A stretch of 64,000 bases of DNA from Bacteroidia bacterium. GTDB lineage: Bacteria; Bacteroidota; Bacteroidia; Flavobacteriales; Flavobacteriaceae. Positions within the stretch are counted from its first letter, which is position 1. Every line of letters begins with the position of its first letter. Below are positions 8,388-18,798 of the stretch, one piece after another. The notes beneath the pieces are model-generated. The model was not told the DNA's origin. It saw nothing but the letters and a program-made list of their open reading frames with translations, and made no database searches. The position numbers were made by a program, and so were the translations under genes. The stretch is from contig JAUIBW010000004.1 of assembly GCA_030427585.1 (NCBI GenBank), positions 124,001 to 188,000 on the forward strand, read 5' to 3'.

Positions 8388-11000
8388 TTATTTTTTAATT
8401 ACTTTTTTGGTGATTACTTCTCCACCTATATTAATTTTGTAGATATAGATTCCACTGTTAAGAGTCGATAAGTCTTGTGTAAAATCTCTGCTTCCTGTAT
8501 ATTCTCTTAACGATTTTGTATGCATTAATTTACCATAAATATCATATACATCAATTTTTACCCATGATACTTCAGAAACTGTTATCTTATATTTTATAAC
8601 ATCATCTACCAATGTTTGAAATGCAACAGAAGACATATTTGGATTACTCTGAACACAATCTGAAACAAACTCCCACACAGAACTACTACCAGGAGTTTCA
8701 CCTTCTGTCCACCATTTGGCTTTGTAGATTTTTTGACTATGGTACACTTTATCTCCACTATTATAAGCAATAGATGTTACCCATTGCGGAGATCCACAAA
8801 AATCTCCACCATTAGAACCACCGCTACAACTAGAAACAAATTCCCATACAGAGCTACTTCCCGGAGTTTCTCCCTTTGTCCACCATTTATTAGTATAGAG
8901 GTTACCGTTATAGCTTACTTTTTGCCCTGCTGTCGCATATACCTTATCAGCCTGCCATTCTGCTATTCCATCACAGCTTCCTCCCGCTACTTTTTCTTTC
9001 ACAGTAAACGTAACAGTCGCCTCTGTAGATAGCCCTTCATTATCTGTAGCCATAATTTTATAAGATACTTCACCAAAAGCAGTAGGAGTCCAGTCTGTAG
9101 TATATTGAGTACCATTCGCGGTTGGAGTAATTTCAATATTGTTTACCATAAATTTCACAGAGCTTACCTGAGAGTCATCTGTTACTGTGGCTTTTAACTG
9201 AATTGATGACAATGCTGTTTGTTCTATAACATCTGCATCTTTTGGTTCGATTAGAGTTATTGACGGGGGTGTATTACCTCCCACTACTTTCTTCTTAACT
9301 GTAAAAACAATTGTCTTTTCTGAAGTTGCATTCTTATTATCTGTAGCAGAAGCAATGAGCGTTATTTCGCCAAATGCTGCAGGAGTAAAACTGGCTGTAT
9401 AGCTACTTCCATTTGCTGTAGCGCTAATGTTAGTAGTATTGTGCTTAAACATAAAAGATTGAATAGTCCCATCGGAATCTGTAGCACTGGCTTTTAGTGT
9501 TATCGGAGACAATTCTGCTAATTCGATAACTTGTCCATTTGTGGGAGTTTCCCACACTACTGTTGGTGAATTGTTTATAGGATCGGTGTTTCCTGCAGCC
9601 TCATTTACTGCTTTAAGAATACTTGAAGAAGAATTATAATCGGTATCTTGCGTAAGTTCCCATATAATTAATCCCTGATGCCCATACTGCTTAGAATATT
9701 TAATTTTTTCTGCAGCTAATTTTGGTGTATTATAGTATATTTTTTTTCCGTTTTCCCCAATATATCCTCTTAATTTTTTAGGATCCTTAGGGTCATAAGT
9801 TGTAGCTGCATTGGCAAAATCTTTTATGATATCCTTATAAGGAACAAATTTAGCTCCATTTCCTCCATTAGGCTTTTTTTCAGAAAAATCATAACCATAC
9901 ACTGGTAATCCGAAAGCTAGTTTGGCTTTTGGTACATTAAATCCCCCTGCATGATTCCAGGCTGGTGCGGCAAATCCCATCCAATATTCTAATGCATCTT
10001 GTGCAGAATAAATTGGATTATCTGCTGTTTGTCCTTGATAAGTCCCTGGTTCTACTTTATAAAGAGAAGAATGAGGTCCTTCTGGAGATTTATCCCATGA
10101 CCCTGTAAAATCATATGACATAAGACCAATCCAATCCATATAGTCTGCCATACCATCATCATAGTTGTTTCCATACCATGAAGTTCCAAAAACAGCGGCT
10201 GTAATTAATTTATTAGGTATTTTAGCTCTTAGTTTCTGGCTTAATTTTTTTAACCCAATACCTGCAGGGTGAGGGCCTTTATCGGCATCTCCCCATTTGC
10301 TTCCTCTTACTCGTCCTCCTTGATCTGAAGTTCCGCTAATGGCTGGATCTGCCCACCAACATTCCATATCCAAATCGACACCATCCAGATCATTTTGAGT
10401 TACATAATTAGCAATCAATGTTGCAATTTCATCTAGTTTACTATCATTATTTTGATATTTGTTCATTAACCATAGAAATGCATAATCGGTAGCTCCTCCT
10501 AATGCAACAGATACTTTTACTCCTTTGGCCTTGGCTTTTTGAAGAACTCCCAAATCGTTAAGAACAGAATCTACTTTTCTAGATTGAAACTCATCAAAAG
10601 ATATAGAAGCAAAGTTTGAACTATTATAATCGTTGTTGTTTTGCTTAAACATCAAAAAAGAAATATTAAGATGTGTCACTACCTCTGGATTAAATTTATT
10701 TTTGATATCATAATCAGCAACCCAGGTAGGCAGATATCCTATAATTCGTTGTTTACCTGAGTAATCAGGACCTAATCCACCATCACCACATGGTCCTATT
10801 AGTTCCCAGGAACCAGCTCCCGGAGCATCATTAGTGTAATATTTACATTTATAATTAATATTATTATAAGAAACTTCTTGCCCTTGTGTATAAGGGACTT
10901 TACTTGCATCCCACTCTGGAGAACAGGCAGGAAAAGTGTATTGTGCATGCATCAATAGCGCACAAAAAAACATAAACAAAAATGTATAAAAATTTTTCAT
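8388..11000 (-). CDS. GH18 chitinase with CBM5/12 modules at both ends, T9SS cargo
   Basis: This is a secreted chitinase of 870 residues. After a signal peptide (1-19, before Gln20) comes an N-terminal chitin-binding module (about 23-71), then GH18 at about 82-470. The catalytic motif is DGVDLDME at 206-213, with Glu213 as the acid, followed by a Trp pair (216-217). MSYDF at 294-298 is the usual late-strand motif. Two Ig-like domains (about 479-570 and 577-668) are followed by two tandem CBM5/12 modules (about 675-728 and 734-786), each with a KWWT(K/E)GE core, and a T9SS sorting domain (about 790-870). The tandem CBMs are close copies of each other. It is transcribed in the same direction as the GH19 gene upstream, but a hairpin lies between them. 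Confidence 0.92.
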   Translation of the reverse strand: MKNFYTFLFMFFCALLMHAQYTFPACSPEWDASKVPYTQGQEVSYNNINYKCKYYTNDAPGAGSWELIGPCGDGGLGPDYSGKQRIIGYLPTWVADYDIKNKFNPEVVTHLNISFLMFKQNNNDYNSSNFASISFDEFQSRKVDSVLNDLGVLQKAKAKGVKVSVALGGATDYAFLWLMNKYQNNDSKLDEIATLIANYVTQNDLDGVDLDMECWWADPAISGTSDQGGRVRGSKWGDADKGPHPAGIGLKKLSQKLRAKIPNKLITAAVFGTSWYGNNYDDGMADYMDWIGLMSYDFTGSWDKSPEGPHSSLYKVEPGTYQGQTADNPIYSAQDALEYWMGFAAPAWNHAGGFNVPKAKLAFGLPVYGYDFSEKKPNGGNGAKFVPYKDIIKDFANAATTYDPKDPKKLRGYIGENGKKIYYNTPKLAAEKIKYSKQYGHQGLIIWELTQDTDYNSSSSILKAVNEAAGNTDPINNSPTVVWETPTNGQVIELAELSPITLKASATDSDGTIQSFMFKHNTTNISATANGSSYTASFTPAAFGEITLIASATDNKNATSEKTIVFTVKKKVVGGNTPPSITLIEPKDADVIEQTALSSIQLKATVTDDSQVSSVKFMVNNIEITPTANGTQYTTDWTPTAFGEVSYKIMATDNEGLSTEATVTFTVKEKVAGGSCDGIAEWQADKVYATAGQKVSYNGNLYTNKWWTKGETPGSSSVWEFVSSCSGGSNGGDFCGSPQWVTSIAYNSGDKVYHSQKIYKAKWWTEGETPGSSSVWEFVSDCVQSNPNMSSVAFQTLVDDVIKYKITVSEVSWVKIDVYDIYGKLMHTKSLREYTGSRDFTQDLSTLNSGIYIYKINIGGEVITKKVIKK

Positions 11001-11040
11001 GATTAGTGTGATTAATTAATTCGAGTTTTTATATGTATAA

Positions 11041-11075
11041 TCGGGTAGTTAAATCGGTAATAGATAACTACCCGA
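11041..11075. terminator. Hairpin between GH19 and GH18 genes
   Basis: TCGGGTAGTTA (11041-11051) pairs with TAACTACCCGA (11065-11075). It lies 17 bases past the stop of the GH19 gene and upstream of the 870-residue chitinase, so it probably separates the two transcripts or thins read-through. Confidence 0.65.
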
Positions 11076-11091
11076 AATAGTTCCTTAGCAG

Positions 11092-13767
11092 TTAATTTTT
11101 AAGGATTTTCTCAAAATAAACATCGTTATTTATATATATTTTAAATACATAAAGACCTTTTTTGAGATTTGACAGATCGTGTGTAAATGATTTTAGTGTC
11201 TTTGTATAGACTCCATTAAATGATTGTGTACTTATCAATTTTCCAGAAAGATGATATAAGTTAATCTTAACCCATGATGCAGTATCTGTTTTTATTCTAA
11301 AGTTTACAATATCCTGAGTTATTGTTGGGAAAACAGAGTATTTATTTGAAGTTATATCAGCATTACTTTTACCGCAAGTTCCGGTTTTTGTCCAGGCCAT
11401 TTGCCAATGTGCTCCTGTACCGGGAGCATATGCCCACGCTGCTGCAGAAGAACACCACCCCGGAATATTACACTTATACTTCTCTCCTTCGTTTTGTACT
11501 TCCTGGTCTTTACTGTACGAAGTTCCTGCTAGGTATTGTGGCAATCCTTCACAATTTCCATTTCCTCCATCATTAGTTACCGTAACTGTTATTGCAGCAG
11601 AGGTCGAAGATGCGCCTTTATTGTCTGTCGCCTTTGCGGTTAATGAGTAATTTCCTACTATAACGTTTTCGAATATAAAACTAAAAGGACTAGCACTACT
11701 TTCCCCTATTTTACTGTTATTATTAAAAAATTCTACCTTCGCAATCGTACCATCGCTATCTGATGCATTTACTGTGATAGGAATCGAGGTTCCTGCTTCA
11801 AAAGAAGTATTATCTCCTGGAGAAGTTATAGTAATAGTAGGAGCGTTATTATTTCCTCCTGTTGTTTTTTCTTTCACAGTAAAAGAAATTGCTTTTTCTG
11901 ATATATTATTTTGATCATCTGTAGCAGATGCCGTAATCGTAATTTCTCCGAATGCAGTTGGTGTAAAATTAACAGTATAGGTATTTCCTGAAGCGGTAGG
12001 AGTAATATTAGTATTATTATATTTAAAGATAAAAGTTTGAACAGTTCCATCGGTATCGGTAGCACTGGCTTTTAAAGTAATCGGTGCAAGCTCATTTTGT
12101 TCTATAACCTGCCCATTACCCGGCGATTCCCAAGTTATTACAGGATTACTCCCATTAGAGACACCGCATTCTTTTACCAATTCCCATACAGTATCGTTTC
12201 CTGGGATATTACTACTATCTGCATACCATTTGTTTCTATAGACTTTATTATTGTATTTTACATAGTTATTCTTGTCTTTATAAATCCTTGAAGCATTCCA
12301 TTCGGGCACTTCCTGGCAGTCAAGATTTACTCCATCCCAAATAATAACCTTAATTTCTGATGTTGCCGTTATACCATTTTCGAATACCGCATTAGCGCTT
12401 AACACATGGCTTGTATAGCTAGATGGTGTCCAACTAAATGTTACTCCATCAAAAGTTTGATTCCCTACAGTTGTAGTAACACTTACTAGTTTTGTGTTTT
12501 TTTCGTCTATAGATAAACTTACCGAAATTGGAGAAAATGTAGATTGCTCAAACATTTGATTATTCCTGGGGCTGGTAAACGTTACCTGAGGTTTTTGCGC
12601 ACAGGGTTCTGCGGTTAAATCAGCAGAGTCTCCTCCATACTTAGACATATCTTTACATCCACAATCTGACAGATCATGAACACCATCCATATCTGTCCCT
12701 ATTTGATAAATATCTGTAAACCTTTCGTAGTATCCTATTCTATCTAACACCTGAGGCTTTTCTGTACCTTGTCCACATTCTACGCCTCCATTAATAATAT
12801 TTACCGTCATCCCTAATCCCGGAATTCTATTTTTTGTTTTGTCTAGCTCATTTGGAGTCCATTTGTTCACCATTACATCATGAGCCGATGGTTTAGGATA
12901 TTGAGGTGTCATCCAAAACCAAATAGCAGTTTGGAAAGCTAAAGCAGCATCTTCGATTACTTTTTCAGGATGATCTAAAAGTATTTGTTTATCTCCAAAA
13001 ATAAATTCACTGGCAGGGCCGTAATTATAATTATATGATAACTGTATGGGGCCTCTTCCCTTGTATGATTTCCCTGGAGTTGGAGGATAGTTTGTATCGG
13101 GAGAAGCATAAGAAGCATTCGTAGGCTCTTCACGAAAGTGTAACCCCCAAGAAAATTGTCCTCCGGGAGCGGTTGACCACCCCCCAGTAGTCTCGTGAGA
13201 GATATTAGCAAAGAAAGCTGTGATTTCTCTTTTTCTGGTTTCGAGGTTTCCTTCTCCTAAAAAAGATCCATAATCTACTTTTTGGGTAACAATTTCTTTA
13301 TCAGTATTTCTTGGTGCATCAAAATCTATATCGGTTCGAATCACTTTTGATACTCCTGTAGTCTTATCTATACGTGTAATTCTATAAGCGTTCGTGCCAC
13401 ATCTTCTTTCAAAAGTCACTTCAATTTTACTCATTCTATTAATCGCCTCGATAAAAGATTCGAAAGTATAAAAATCATCTTTTGGGTCTAGTACCCAAAC
13501 ACCGCCTCCGGTATCTTTAGCACCAAAACGATAAGGAAACAAAGTGTTCCATAAATCTTTATTTATCAAATCATTAACCTGATATAATGGATTTGTGGTC
13601 AAAGGTTTATCCAAAGAGAAAGAATCAGTTGTTTTTGATATCCCGGGATATGTATTATCGTTAGAAAACGTTAGATTAATAGTTAAGAGTAATACGGTAA
13701 AAATCATTAACCATGATTTCCTACCTAAAACCCTTAGGTTTTTTGGAGTGGTGAGTTTGTGCGTCAT
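11092..13767 (-). CDS. GH19 chitinase with Ig and CBM modules, T9SS cargo
   Basis: This is a secreted inverting chitinase of 891 residues. An N-terminal signal or anchor segment (about 18-36) precedes the GH19 domain, roughly 65-380. The hallmark HETTGGW is at 191-197, with Glu192 as catalytic acid. Glu213 in FREE aligns with the catalytic base of plant class I/II chitinases, and GRGPIQLSYNYNYG at 237-250 is the classic GH19 signature. After it come an Ig-like domain (about 391-485), a CBM5/12 (487-543), two more Ig-like domains (550-735), a CBM with the DQEVQNEGEKYKCN core (742-800) and a T9SS sorting domain (about 805-891). GH19 works by a different mechanism from the GH18 enzymes nearby, which broadens the attack on chitin. 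The signal peptide is longer than usual, so the exact cleavage site is uncertain. Confidence 0.92.
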   Translation of the reverse strand: MTHKLTTPKNLRVLGRKSWLMIFTVLLLTINLTFSNDNTYPGISKTTDSFSLDKPLTTNPLYQVNDLINKDLWNTLFPYRFGAKDTGGGVWVLDPKDDFYTFESFIEAINRMSKIEVTFERRCGTNAYRITRIDKTTGVSKVIRTDIDFDAPRNTDKEIVTQKVDYGSFLGEGNLETRKREITAFFANISHETTGGWSTAPGGQFSWGLHFREEPTNASYASPDTNYPPTPGKSYKGRGPIQLSYNYNYGPASEFIFGDKQILLDHPEKVIEDAALAFQTAIWFWMTPQYPKPSAHDVMVNKWTPNELDKTKNRIPGLGMTVNIINGGVECGQGTEKPQVLDRIGYYERFTDIYQIGTDMDGVHDLSDCGCKDMSKYGGDSADLTAEPCAQKPQVTFTSPRNNQMFEQSTFSPISVSLSIDEKNTKLVSVTTTVGNQTFDGVTFSWTPSSYTSHVLSANAVFENGITATSEIKVIIWDGVNLDCQEVPEWNASRIYKDKNNYVKYNNKVYRNKWYADSSNIPGNDTVWELVKECGVSNGSNPVITWESPGNGQVIEQNELAPITLKASATDTDGTVQTFIFKYNNTNITPTASGNTYTVNFTPTAFGEITITASATDDQNNISEKAISFTVKEKTTGGNNNAPTITITSPGDNTSFEAGTSIPITVNASDSDGTIAKVEFFNNNSKIGESSASPFSFIFENVIVGNYSLTAKATDNKGASSTSAAITVTVTNDGGNGNCEGLPQYLAGTSYSKDQEVQNEGEKYKCNIPGWCSSAAAWAYAPGTGAHWQMAWTKTGTCGKSNADITSNKYSVFPTITQDIVNFRIKTDTASWVKINLYHLSGKLISTQSFNGVYTKTLKSFTHDLSNLKKGLYVFKIYINNDVYFEKILKN

Positions 13768-13983
13768 TGTTAAAACAATTTTGTGTTAATCAGCTGGTTT
13801 TCTTTAAGTTATTAAAAACCCTGATCTCAAAATACCACTTTTACGTCCTCTTGGAGAAATAAATTATACGAGCGACACTTTTTAGCATACAAAAGCCATC
13901 ATATTGACAATAAGTGAAATAAAAACTATCCTGACCTAGTATTAAAAAACCAAATCTGAGTAGTTAAAGTTTATTATCGATAT

Positions 13984-15078
13984 TTAAACTTTAATAAATA
14001 TTTTTTTCCTATATAAAAAATATGCCAGAAGAGTATAGAAACCCACAACAACCAATGCGTAAAAAAAAGAGGACAACAGTATATCAATAGACGGATATAC
14101 AAAAAATGTTTCAAAAAGAAATTGATGTACCGAAGTTTGGGAATCTATTTTAATCAAATAAAAAGATTTAGCAAGTATCATTGAAGAAAAATAGATAATA
14201 ATTGCATTGGCTCCTACATATTTCACAAGGTTACCAAAATCATACTTTTTATGATCCATAAAATAATGAAATAGCACTAAAAACAAAGTTGCATAGCCCG
14301 ATGTCACTAATACAAAACTACTACTCCACAGCACTTTATTGATCGGAAAAAAGACACTCCATAAATACCCTGTGATCATAAAGCTCCCTCCTATTATAGT
14401 TAGCAAAACAAGTTTTCGTTTTGCTGTACTTACCAAAACTTCTCCAACAAAAATTCCTGTAATTGTTGTCACTATGGCTGGTAATGTACTAAGGATACCT
14501 TCTGGATCATAATCCGGTTTCCAAATATGACCTTTAAGTAATACATAATCCAGATAATTAGCCCAGTTATTCGGTCCTCTTTCTAATATAGGAGAAGCTC
14601 CATTGGGTAATGGGATATATGTCAACCATATCCAATACCCAATAAGAATAGTAACAGCAATAAAAATCAGTTGTTTTCGATTACAATTCAAATACAGTAT
14701 AGATGCAATGCAAAATATAATTCCTATTCGCTGCAGTACTCCAGGCAAACGTACAGATTCTGTTTCGACAAAAGGAAAATAAGGTAAAAATATATTAATA
14801 AATAGCCCCAGTACAATCAATTTAAGACTACGTATAAAGATTTTTTTATACATAGTCCTATCTGCTTTTTTTTGTTTGTAAACAAACGATATTGATATTC
14901 CTACGATAAATAAAAAGAAAGGAAATACAAAATCTGCCAAAGTAAGACCATTCCATTCTGCATGTAACAATGGTTTATATACATAAGACCAATCTCCTGG
15001 TGTATTTACCAGAATCATAAGCATTATAGTAAGTCCTCTTAAAAAATCAACAGATTGTACTCTTTGTTTGTTTATCAT
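13984..15078 (-). CDS. NagX-like membrane acyltransferase (HGSNAT/DUF5009 family)
   Basis: This is a polytopic inner-membrane protein of 364 residues with about ten hydrophobic segments. The N-terminal SVDFLRG and the following FVFPFFLFIVGIS stretch mark the family of heparan-alpha-glucosaminide N-acetyltransferase relatives known as NagX or DUF5009/DUF1624. Such proteins are common in GlcNAc and chitin regulons. They are thought to move an acetyl group from cytoplasmic acetyl-CoA to glucosamine residues across the membrane. Here it could re-acetylate glucosamine from partly deacetylated chitin; that role is inferred. Its start overlaps the stop of the symporter gene by four bases (ATGA), so the two are translationally coupled. 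Confidence 0.85.
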   Translation of the reverse strand: MINKQRVQSVDFLRGLTIMLMILVNTPGDWSYVYKPLLHAEWNGLTLADFVFPFFLFIVGISISFVYKQKKADRTMYKKIFIRSLKLIVLGLFINIFLPYFPFVETESVRLPGVLQRIGIIFCIASILYLNCNRKQLIFIAVTILIGYWIWLTYIPLPNGASPILERGPNNWANYLDYVLLKGHIWKPDYDPEGILSTLPAIVTTITGIFVGEVLVSTAKRKLVLLTIIGGSFMITGYLWSVFFPINKVLWSSSFVLVTSGYATLFLVLFHYFMDHKKYDFGNLVKYVGANAIIIYFSSMILAKSFYLIKIDSQTSVHQFLFETFFVYPSIDILLSSFFYALVVVGFYTLLAYFLYRKKIFIKV

Positions 15079-16895
15079 GAAACCAAATTTTTACCTAGTC
15101 GTTTCCAGACTTTTGCTAGTAAAAAACCTGCTAGTATCGATAAAATGGTAAGAATAATGGCTTGTGTTATGTTTCCATAAATCCAACTTCCCATAGAAAA
15201 CAAAACACCATATACCAAGGCGCACCCGAGTAACATCGCCAATAACCCTGAAGGCACCATCCATTTTTCTTGTTTTTCAGATATTTCAATATTTTCTTTG
15301 CTTGCCTTTTTCAATATGTGGCTCCATCCTGGTCCACCTGGTTGAACTCTAGAATAAAACTTAAAAAGAACATTGTCATCATCTGGTTTGGTTAAGAAAG
15401 TAACAGCAACCCATATGATCGTAGTTATTAATACGACTAATGGAAACTGAAACCATGAAGGAAAGATTCCTTCTACTGTATCAGAACCAAAAAGAACTCC
15501 GTTTACATAAGGAATACTGATTAGAATCGAAATGATACCAGAAGAAAACATTGCAGAAATTTCACTCCACGCATTGATTCTCCACCAGAACCATCTTAGA
15601 ATAAAAATTAATCCTGTTCCCGCTCCAAACATTAAAATGTATTTAAATATTTGAACAGCATTAGTAAGGGCTAAGGCGAGTAAAGTGCTTAATGCCATTA
15701 ACACAACTGTTGCAATTCGCCCCATATTAACCTGGGCTTTTTCTGTAGCATCTTTATTCACAAATTGTTTATATACATCATTAACTATATAAGAGGCTCC
15801 CCAGTTTAGGTGTGTTGAAATCGTAGACATATAAGCCGAAATCAAAGACGCAACTACAATTCCTAAAAGCCCACTAGGTAATTTTGTAAGCATTGCAGAA
15901 TACGCAAGGTCATGTCCTAGTTTATCTTGAGTAACATCGGGAAAAGCCTCTTGAATACTAGCAAGATCAGGAAATATGACTAAAGATGCAAGTGCTACAA
16001 TAATCCAAGGCCACGGTCTGATTGCATAATGCATTATATTAAAAAAGAAAGTAGCGCCGATTGCATGATTTTCATTTTTTGAAGCGAGCATTCGCTGAGC
16101 TATATATCCACCGCCTCCTGGTTCTGCACCAGGATACCAAGAACTCCACCATTGTATCGCCAGTGGAATAACCAGCAAAGAAATTAGTGCTTCTTTATTA
16201 TCAAAATCTGGTACCAGAGAAAGTTTATCTTTTACATTGGGGTGAGAAACCAGATTTTCTAACCCGTTTACTTCTGGTAGATTAACACAATAATAGGCTG
16301 CACCTACTGCACCTGCCATGGCCACAAAAAACAATAAAAAATCTGAGTAAACCACTCCTTTAAACCCTCCTAAAGCACTAAAAATAACAGTTACAACAGC
16401 AGCATAACCTACGGTTTCTATAGCAGACAACCCAAGCATTACCTGCCCTATTTTGATAGCTGCTAATGTTACTCCAGACATTGCTAAAATATTAAAAACG
16501 ACACCTAGATATACCGAGCGAAATATTCTAAGAAAACGTGCTGGTTTACCAGAGTATCTAAGTTCATAGAATTCCATATCTGTATTCACATTAGATCGTC
16601 TCCATAATCTGGCATAGATAAATACAGTTAATAATCCTGTTAATAAAAAAGCCCACCATACCCAATTTCCTGCAACACCATCCTGTCTTACAATATCGGT
16701 TACCAAATTAGGAGTATCTGTAGAAAAAGTGGTAGCAACCATAGAAAAACCTAATAGCCACCACGGCATGCTTCGTCCTGATAAAAAATATTCTGATGCG
16801 CTTTTACCCGATCTTTTCGAAACTATAATACCAATAAGCAAAGTAGTTAAAAAGAAAAATATAATGATTGAATAATCTAAGGTACTAAGTTCCAT
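15075..16895 (-). CDS. Sodium:solute symporter, probable GlcNAc or chitobiose uptake
   Basis: This is an inner-membrane transporter of 606 residues in the SSS (sodium:solute symporter) family, with about 14 hydrophobic helices. SGRSMPWWLLGFSMVATTFS near residue 40 is the family's early signature. Relatives with this long C-terminus are common in Bacteroidota sugar loci. Its place between a LytTR regulator and a NagX-like gene, opposite susCD and the sugar kinase, points to import of GlcNAc or short chitin oligomers from the periplasm. It starts 9 bases after the regulator stop and overlaps the next gene by four bases, so kinase, regulator, symporter and acyltransferase form one operon. Confidence 0.88.
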   Translation of the reverse strand: MELSTLDYSIIIFFFLTTLLIGIIVSKRSGKSASEYFLSGRSMPWWLLGFSMVATTFSTDTPNLVTDIVRQDGVAGNWVWWAFLLTGLLTVFIYARLWRRSNVNTDMEFYELRYSGKPARFLRIFRSVYLGVVFNILAMSGVTLAAIKIGQVMLGLSAIETVGYAAVVTVIFSALGGFKGVVYSDFLLFFVAMAGAVGAAYYCVNLPEVNGLENLVSHPNVKDKLSLVPDFDNKEALISLLVIPLAIQWWSSWYPGAEPGGGGYIAQRMLASKNENHAIGATFFFNIMHYAIRPWPWIIVALASLVIFPDLASIQEAFPDVTQDKLGHDLAYSAMLTKLPSGLLGIVVASLISAYMSTISTHLNWGASYIVNDVYKQFVNKDATEKAQVNMGRIATVVLMALSTLLALALTNAVQIFKYILMFGAGTGLIFILRWFWWRINAWSEISAMFSSGIISILISIPYVNGVLFGSDTVEGIFPSWFQFPLVVLITTIIWVAVTFLTKPDDDNVLFKFYSRVQPGGPGWSHILKKASKENIEISEKQEKWMVPSGLLAMLLGCALVYGVLFSMGSWIYGNITQAIILTILSILAGFLLAKVWKRLGKNLVS

Positions 16896-16904
16896 TCCTG
16901 AGTT

Positions 16905-17630
16905 TTATTTTAATAAATTTGATTTGTTTTTTAATATTCGTTGTTTGGCATGAGCGGCATAATTCCTCCCTATAGGAATTCTTTTTTCTCCCACCTCGAC
17001 AAGGTTTCCTTCTATAGATTTAACTTTATCTATAGCTATAGTATATGATTTATGAATCCTTATAAAATTTTCTGAAGGAAGTTCCTCACTGATACTTGTT
17101 AAGGATTTATGTGACAGAAACGTATCTTCGAGTGTACTTACCCGGATATAATCTTTAAGACTTTCTATAAAAAGGATATCGGTTAATAAAATTTTCACCA
17201 ATTTTTTATCTACTTTTAAGAAAACATGAGCCGGTTGAACCAAATCCATAGAAGGTTCATGCTTCTTTATCGCAATAAGTCTTGCAGTTAATTTATTCAT
17301 GGATTTCAGAAATCGATTAAAAGAAATAGGTTTTACCAAATAATCGAGAACTTCTAACTCATAACTTTCTAATGCATATTCTTTATATGCAGTAGTAATA
17401 ATAATCTGGGGATATTCCTGTAGGCTTTTTAAAAACTCTAAACCATTCATTCTAGGCATATTAATATCTAAAAACACAGCATCAATATCTCCTTGTTCTA
17501 ATATAGATAATGCCTCTATTGGATTTTTAAAAGTATCAACGATCTGAATGTTCTTAAATTCTTTTAAAAAAGATTCAATAACTTCAATTGCCAAAGGCTC
17601 ATCATCAATTATGATACATTTAATAGTCAT
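16905..17630 (-). CDS. LytTR response regulator of the chitin locus
   Basis: This is a DNA-binding response regulator of 241 residues. The receiver domain (about 3-118) has the acidic pocket Asp9-Asp10-Glu11, phosphoacceptor Asp55 in FLDINMPR, and the Lys of LVKPIS. A LytTR domain follows (about 138-235). Its ATG overlaps the TAA of the kinase gene by one base, so the pair is cotranscribed and stoichiometrically coupled. LytTR proteins bind direct repeats about two helical turns apart, and such a repeat lies upstream of susC, on the other side of the kinase gene. It is therefore the best candidate for the chitin-responsive activator. Confidence 0.93.
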   Translation of the reverse strand: MTIKCIIIDDEPLAIEVIESFLKEFKNIQIVDTFKNPIEALSILEQGDIDAVFLDINMPRMNGLEFLKSLQEYPQIIITTAYKEYALESYELEVLDYLVKPISFNRFLKSMNKLTARLIAIKKHEPSMDLVQPAHVFLKVDKKLVKILLTDILFIESLKDYIRVSTLEDTFLSHKSLTSISEELPSENFIRIHKSYTIAIDKVKSIEGNLVEVGEKRIPIGRNYAAHAKQRILKNKSNLLK

Positions 17631-18649
17631 TATATAGGGATTTTAAGCAAAATCGAATACTCATTATTTTTTTGTGTTATGTTTAATGTATATTTTTTCG
17701 GATAAAGTATTTCTAATCTCCTTTTTACGTTTTTAATTCCAATTCCATTAAGTCTTTTGGTTTCAGATTCATCTTCATAATTATTTTCTGATATAAATAT
17801 TAATTCATTTTCAAATCTTTCAAAAGAGATCAATAACTCCATTCTATCATTATTTTTAAGCCCATGCTTAAAAGCATTCTCAATAAATGGTAAAAACAGC
17901 ATAGGAACTACTTTAACATCATCGATATTACCATTTATATCAACTCTAGAATTAACTCGATCGCCATAGCGCATTTTTTCGAGTTCTATATAATTATCGA
18001 TATGATCAATCTCCTGCAAAAGAGGGAGCTTTTTTTTACTGGTATCATAAATCACATATCTCATGAAATTAGATAGTTTTAATACAAGATTAGGTGCTGA
18101 ATCCGATTTTTTTATTGTTAATGCATATAAACTATTAAGTGTATTAAAAAAGAAATGAGGTTGTATCTGTGCTTTTAAATATTTTAACTCTGTTTTATAT
18201 TGCAACTCACTTAAATCTCTATTCTTATTTTGCATAATCAAAAAGTCGACCGTATACTTTATTGCAGAGGTTAGTCCTACAACATACAATTCTCCTATAG
18301 CTACTGCTACAATATGATTAAACCCAAATGGATCTAGTCGCCCTTCTACTTCGGGCCAGATATCTTCGGTAACCAATAGTAGATTTAGCCCAGACCTTAA
18401 TATATAATGAACTCCAAGAGCCATACATAAGAAAAGTACATAATGTACATACTTTTTTTTGAATATAAACTTAGGGACCAAATAATAAATATTAAAATAA
18501 ACTAAGATGATGTGTAGAGGAAATTCTACAAAGTTGGATTTTAATGAATACCAGTAATCATTAAAATAACTCCCCCATCGAATTACATTAAATAAAAAAT
18601 AAATAATCCAAAAATACAAATGATATTTTCGTTTAATAGTCCTTTGCAC
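17630..18649 (-). CDS. LytS-like sensor histidine kinase
   Basis: This is a membrane sensor kinase of 339 residues. Four hydrophobic helices occupy about 10-135. The His-kinase motif QIQPHFFFN follows, with His165 as the phosphorylated residue, and then a HATPase region with the N-box FIENAFKHG and a GIGIKNV-type G-box. There is no large periplasmic domain, so it probably senses through its membrane helices or a partner protein. The start codon is GTG at 18649, preceded by a clear AGAGGGG ribosome-binding site, which is unusual in this window. The gene is divergent from susC. Confidence 0.9.
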   Translation of the reverse strand: MQRTIKRKYHLYFWIIYFLFNVIRWGSYFNDYWYSLKSNFVEFPLHIILVYFNIYYLVPKFIFKKKYVHYVLFLCMALGVHYILRSGLNLLLVTEDIWPEVEGRLDPFGFNHIVAVAIGELYVVGLTSAIKYTVDFLIMQNKNRDLSELQYKTELKYLKAQIQPHFFFNTLNSLYALTIKKSDSAPNLVLKLSNFMRYVIYDTSKKKLPLLQEIDHIDNYIELEKMRYGDRVNSRVDINGNIDDVKVVPMLFLPFIENAFKHGLKNNDRMELLISFERFENELIFISENNYEDESETKRLNGIGIKNVKRRLEILYPKKYTLNITQKNNEYSILLKIPI

Positions 18650-18798
18650 GTTACCCCTCTTTTTTTAAAAAAATCATTAAACAATACCTGTTAAAACCAC
18701 TTTTTTAACAAAAATTTTTGAAAAATGTAAGGCTATTTATAGAGAAAAACAAAAAAAATAAGAATATCAAATTTCAAAAAAACCGTCATCTATCAATG

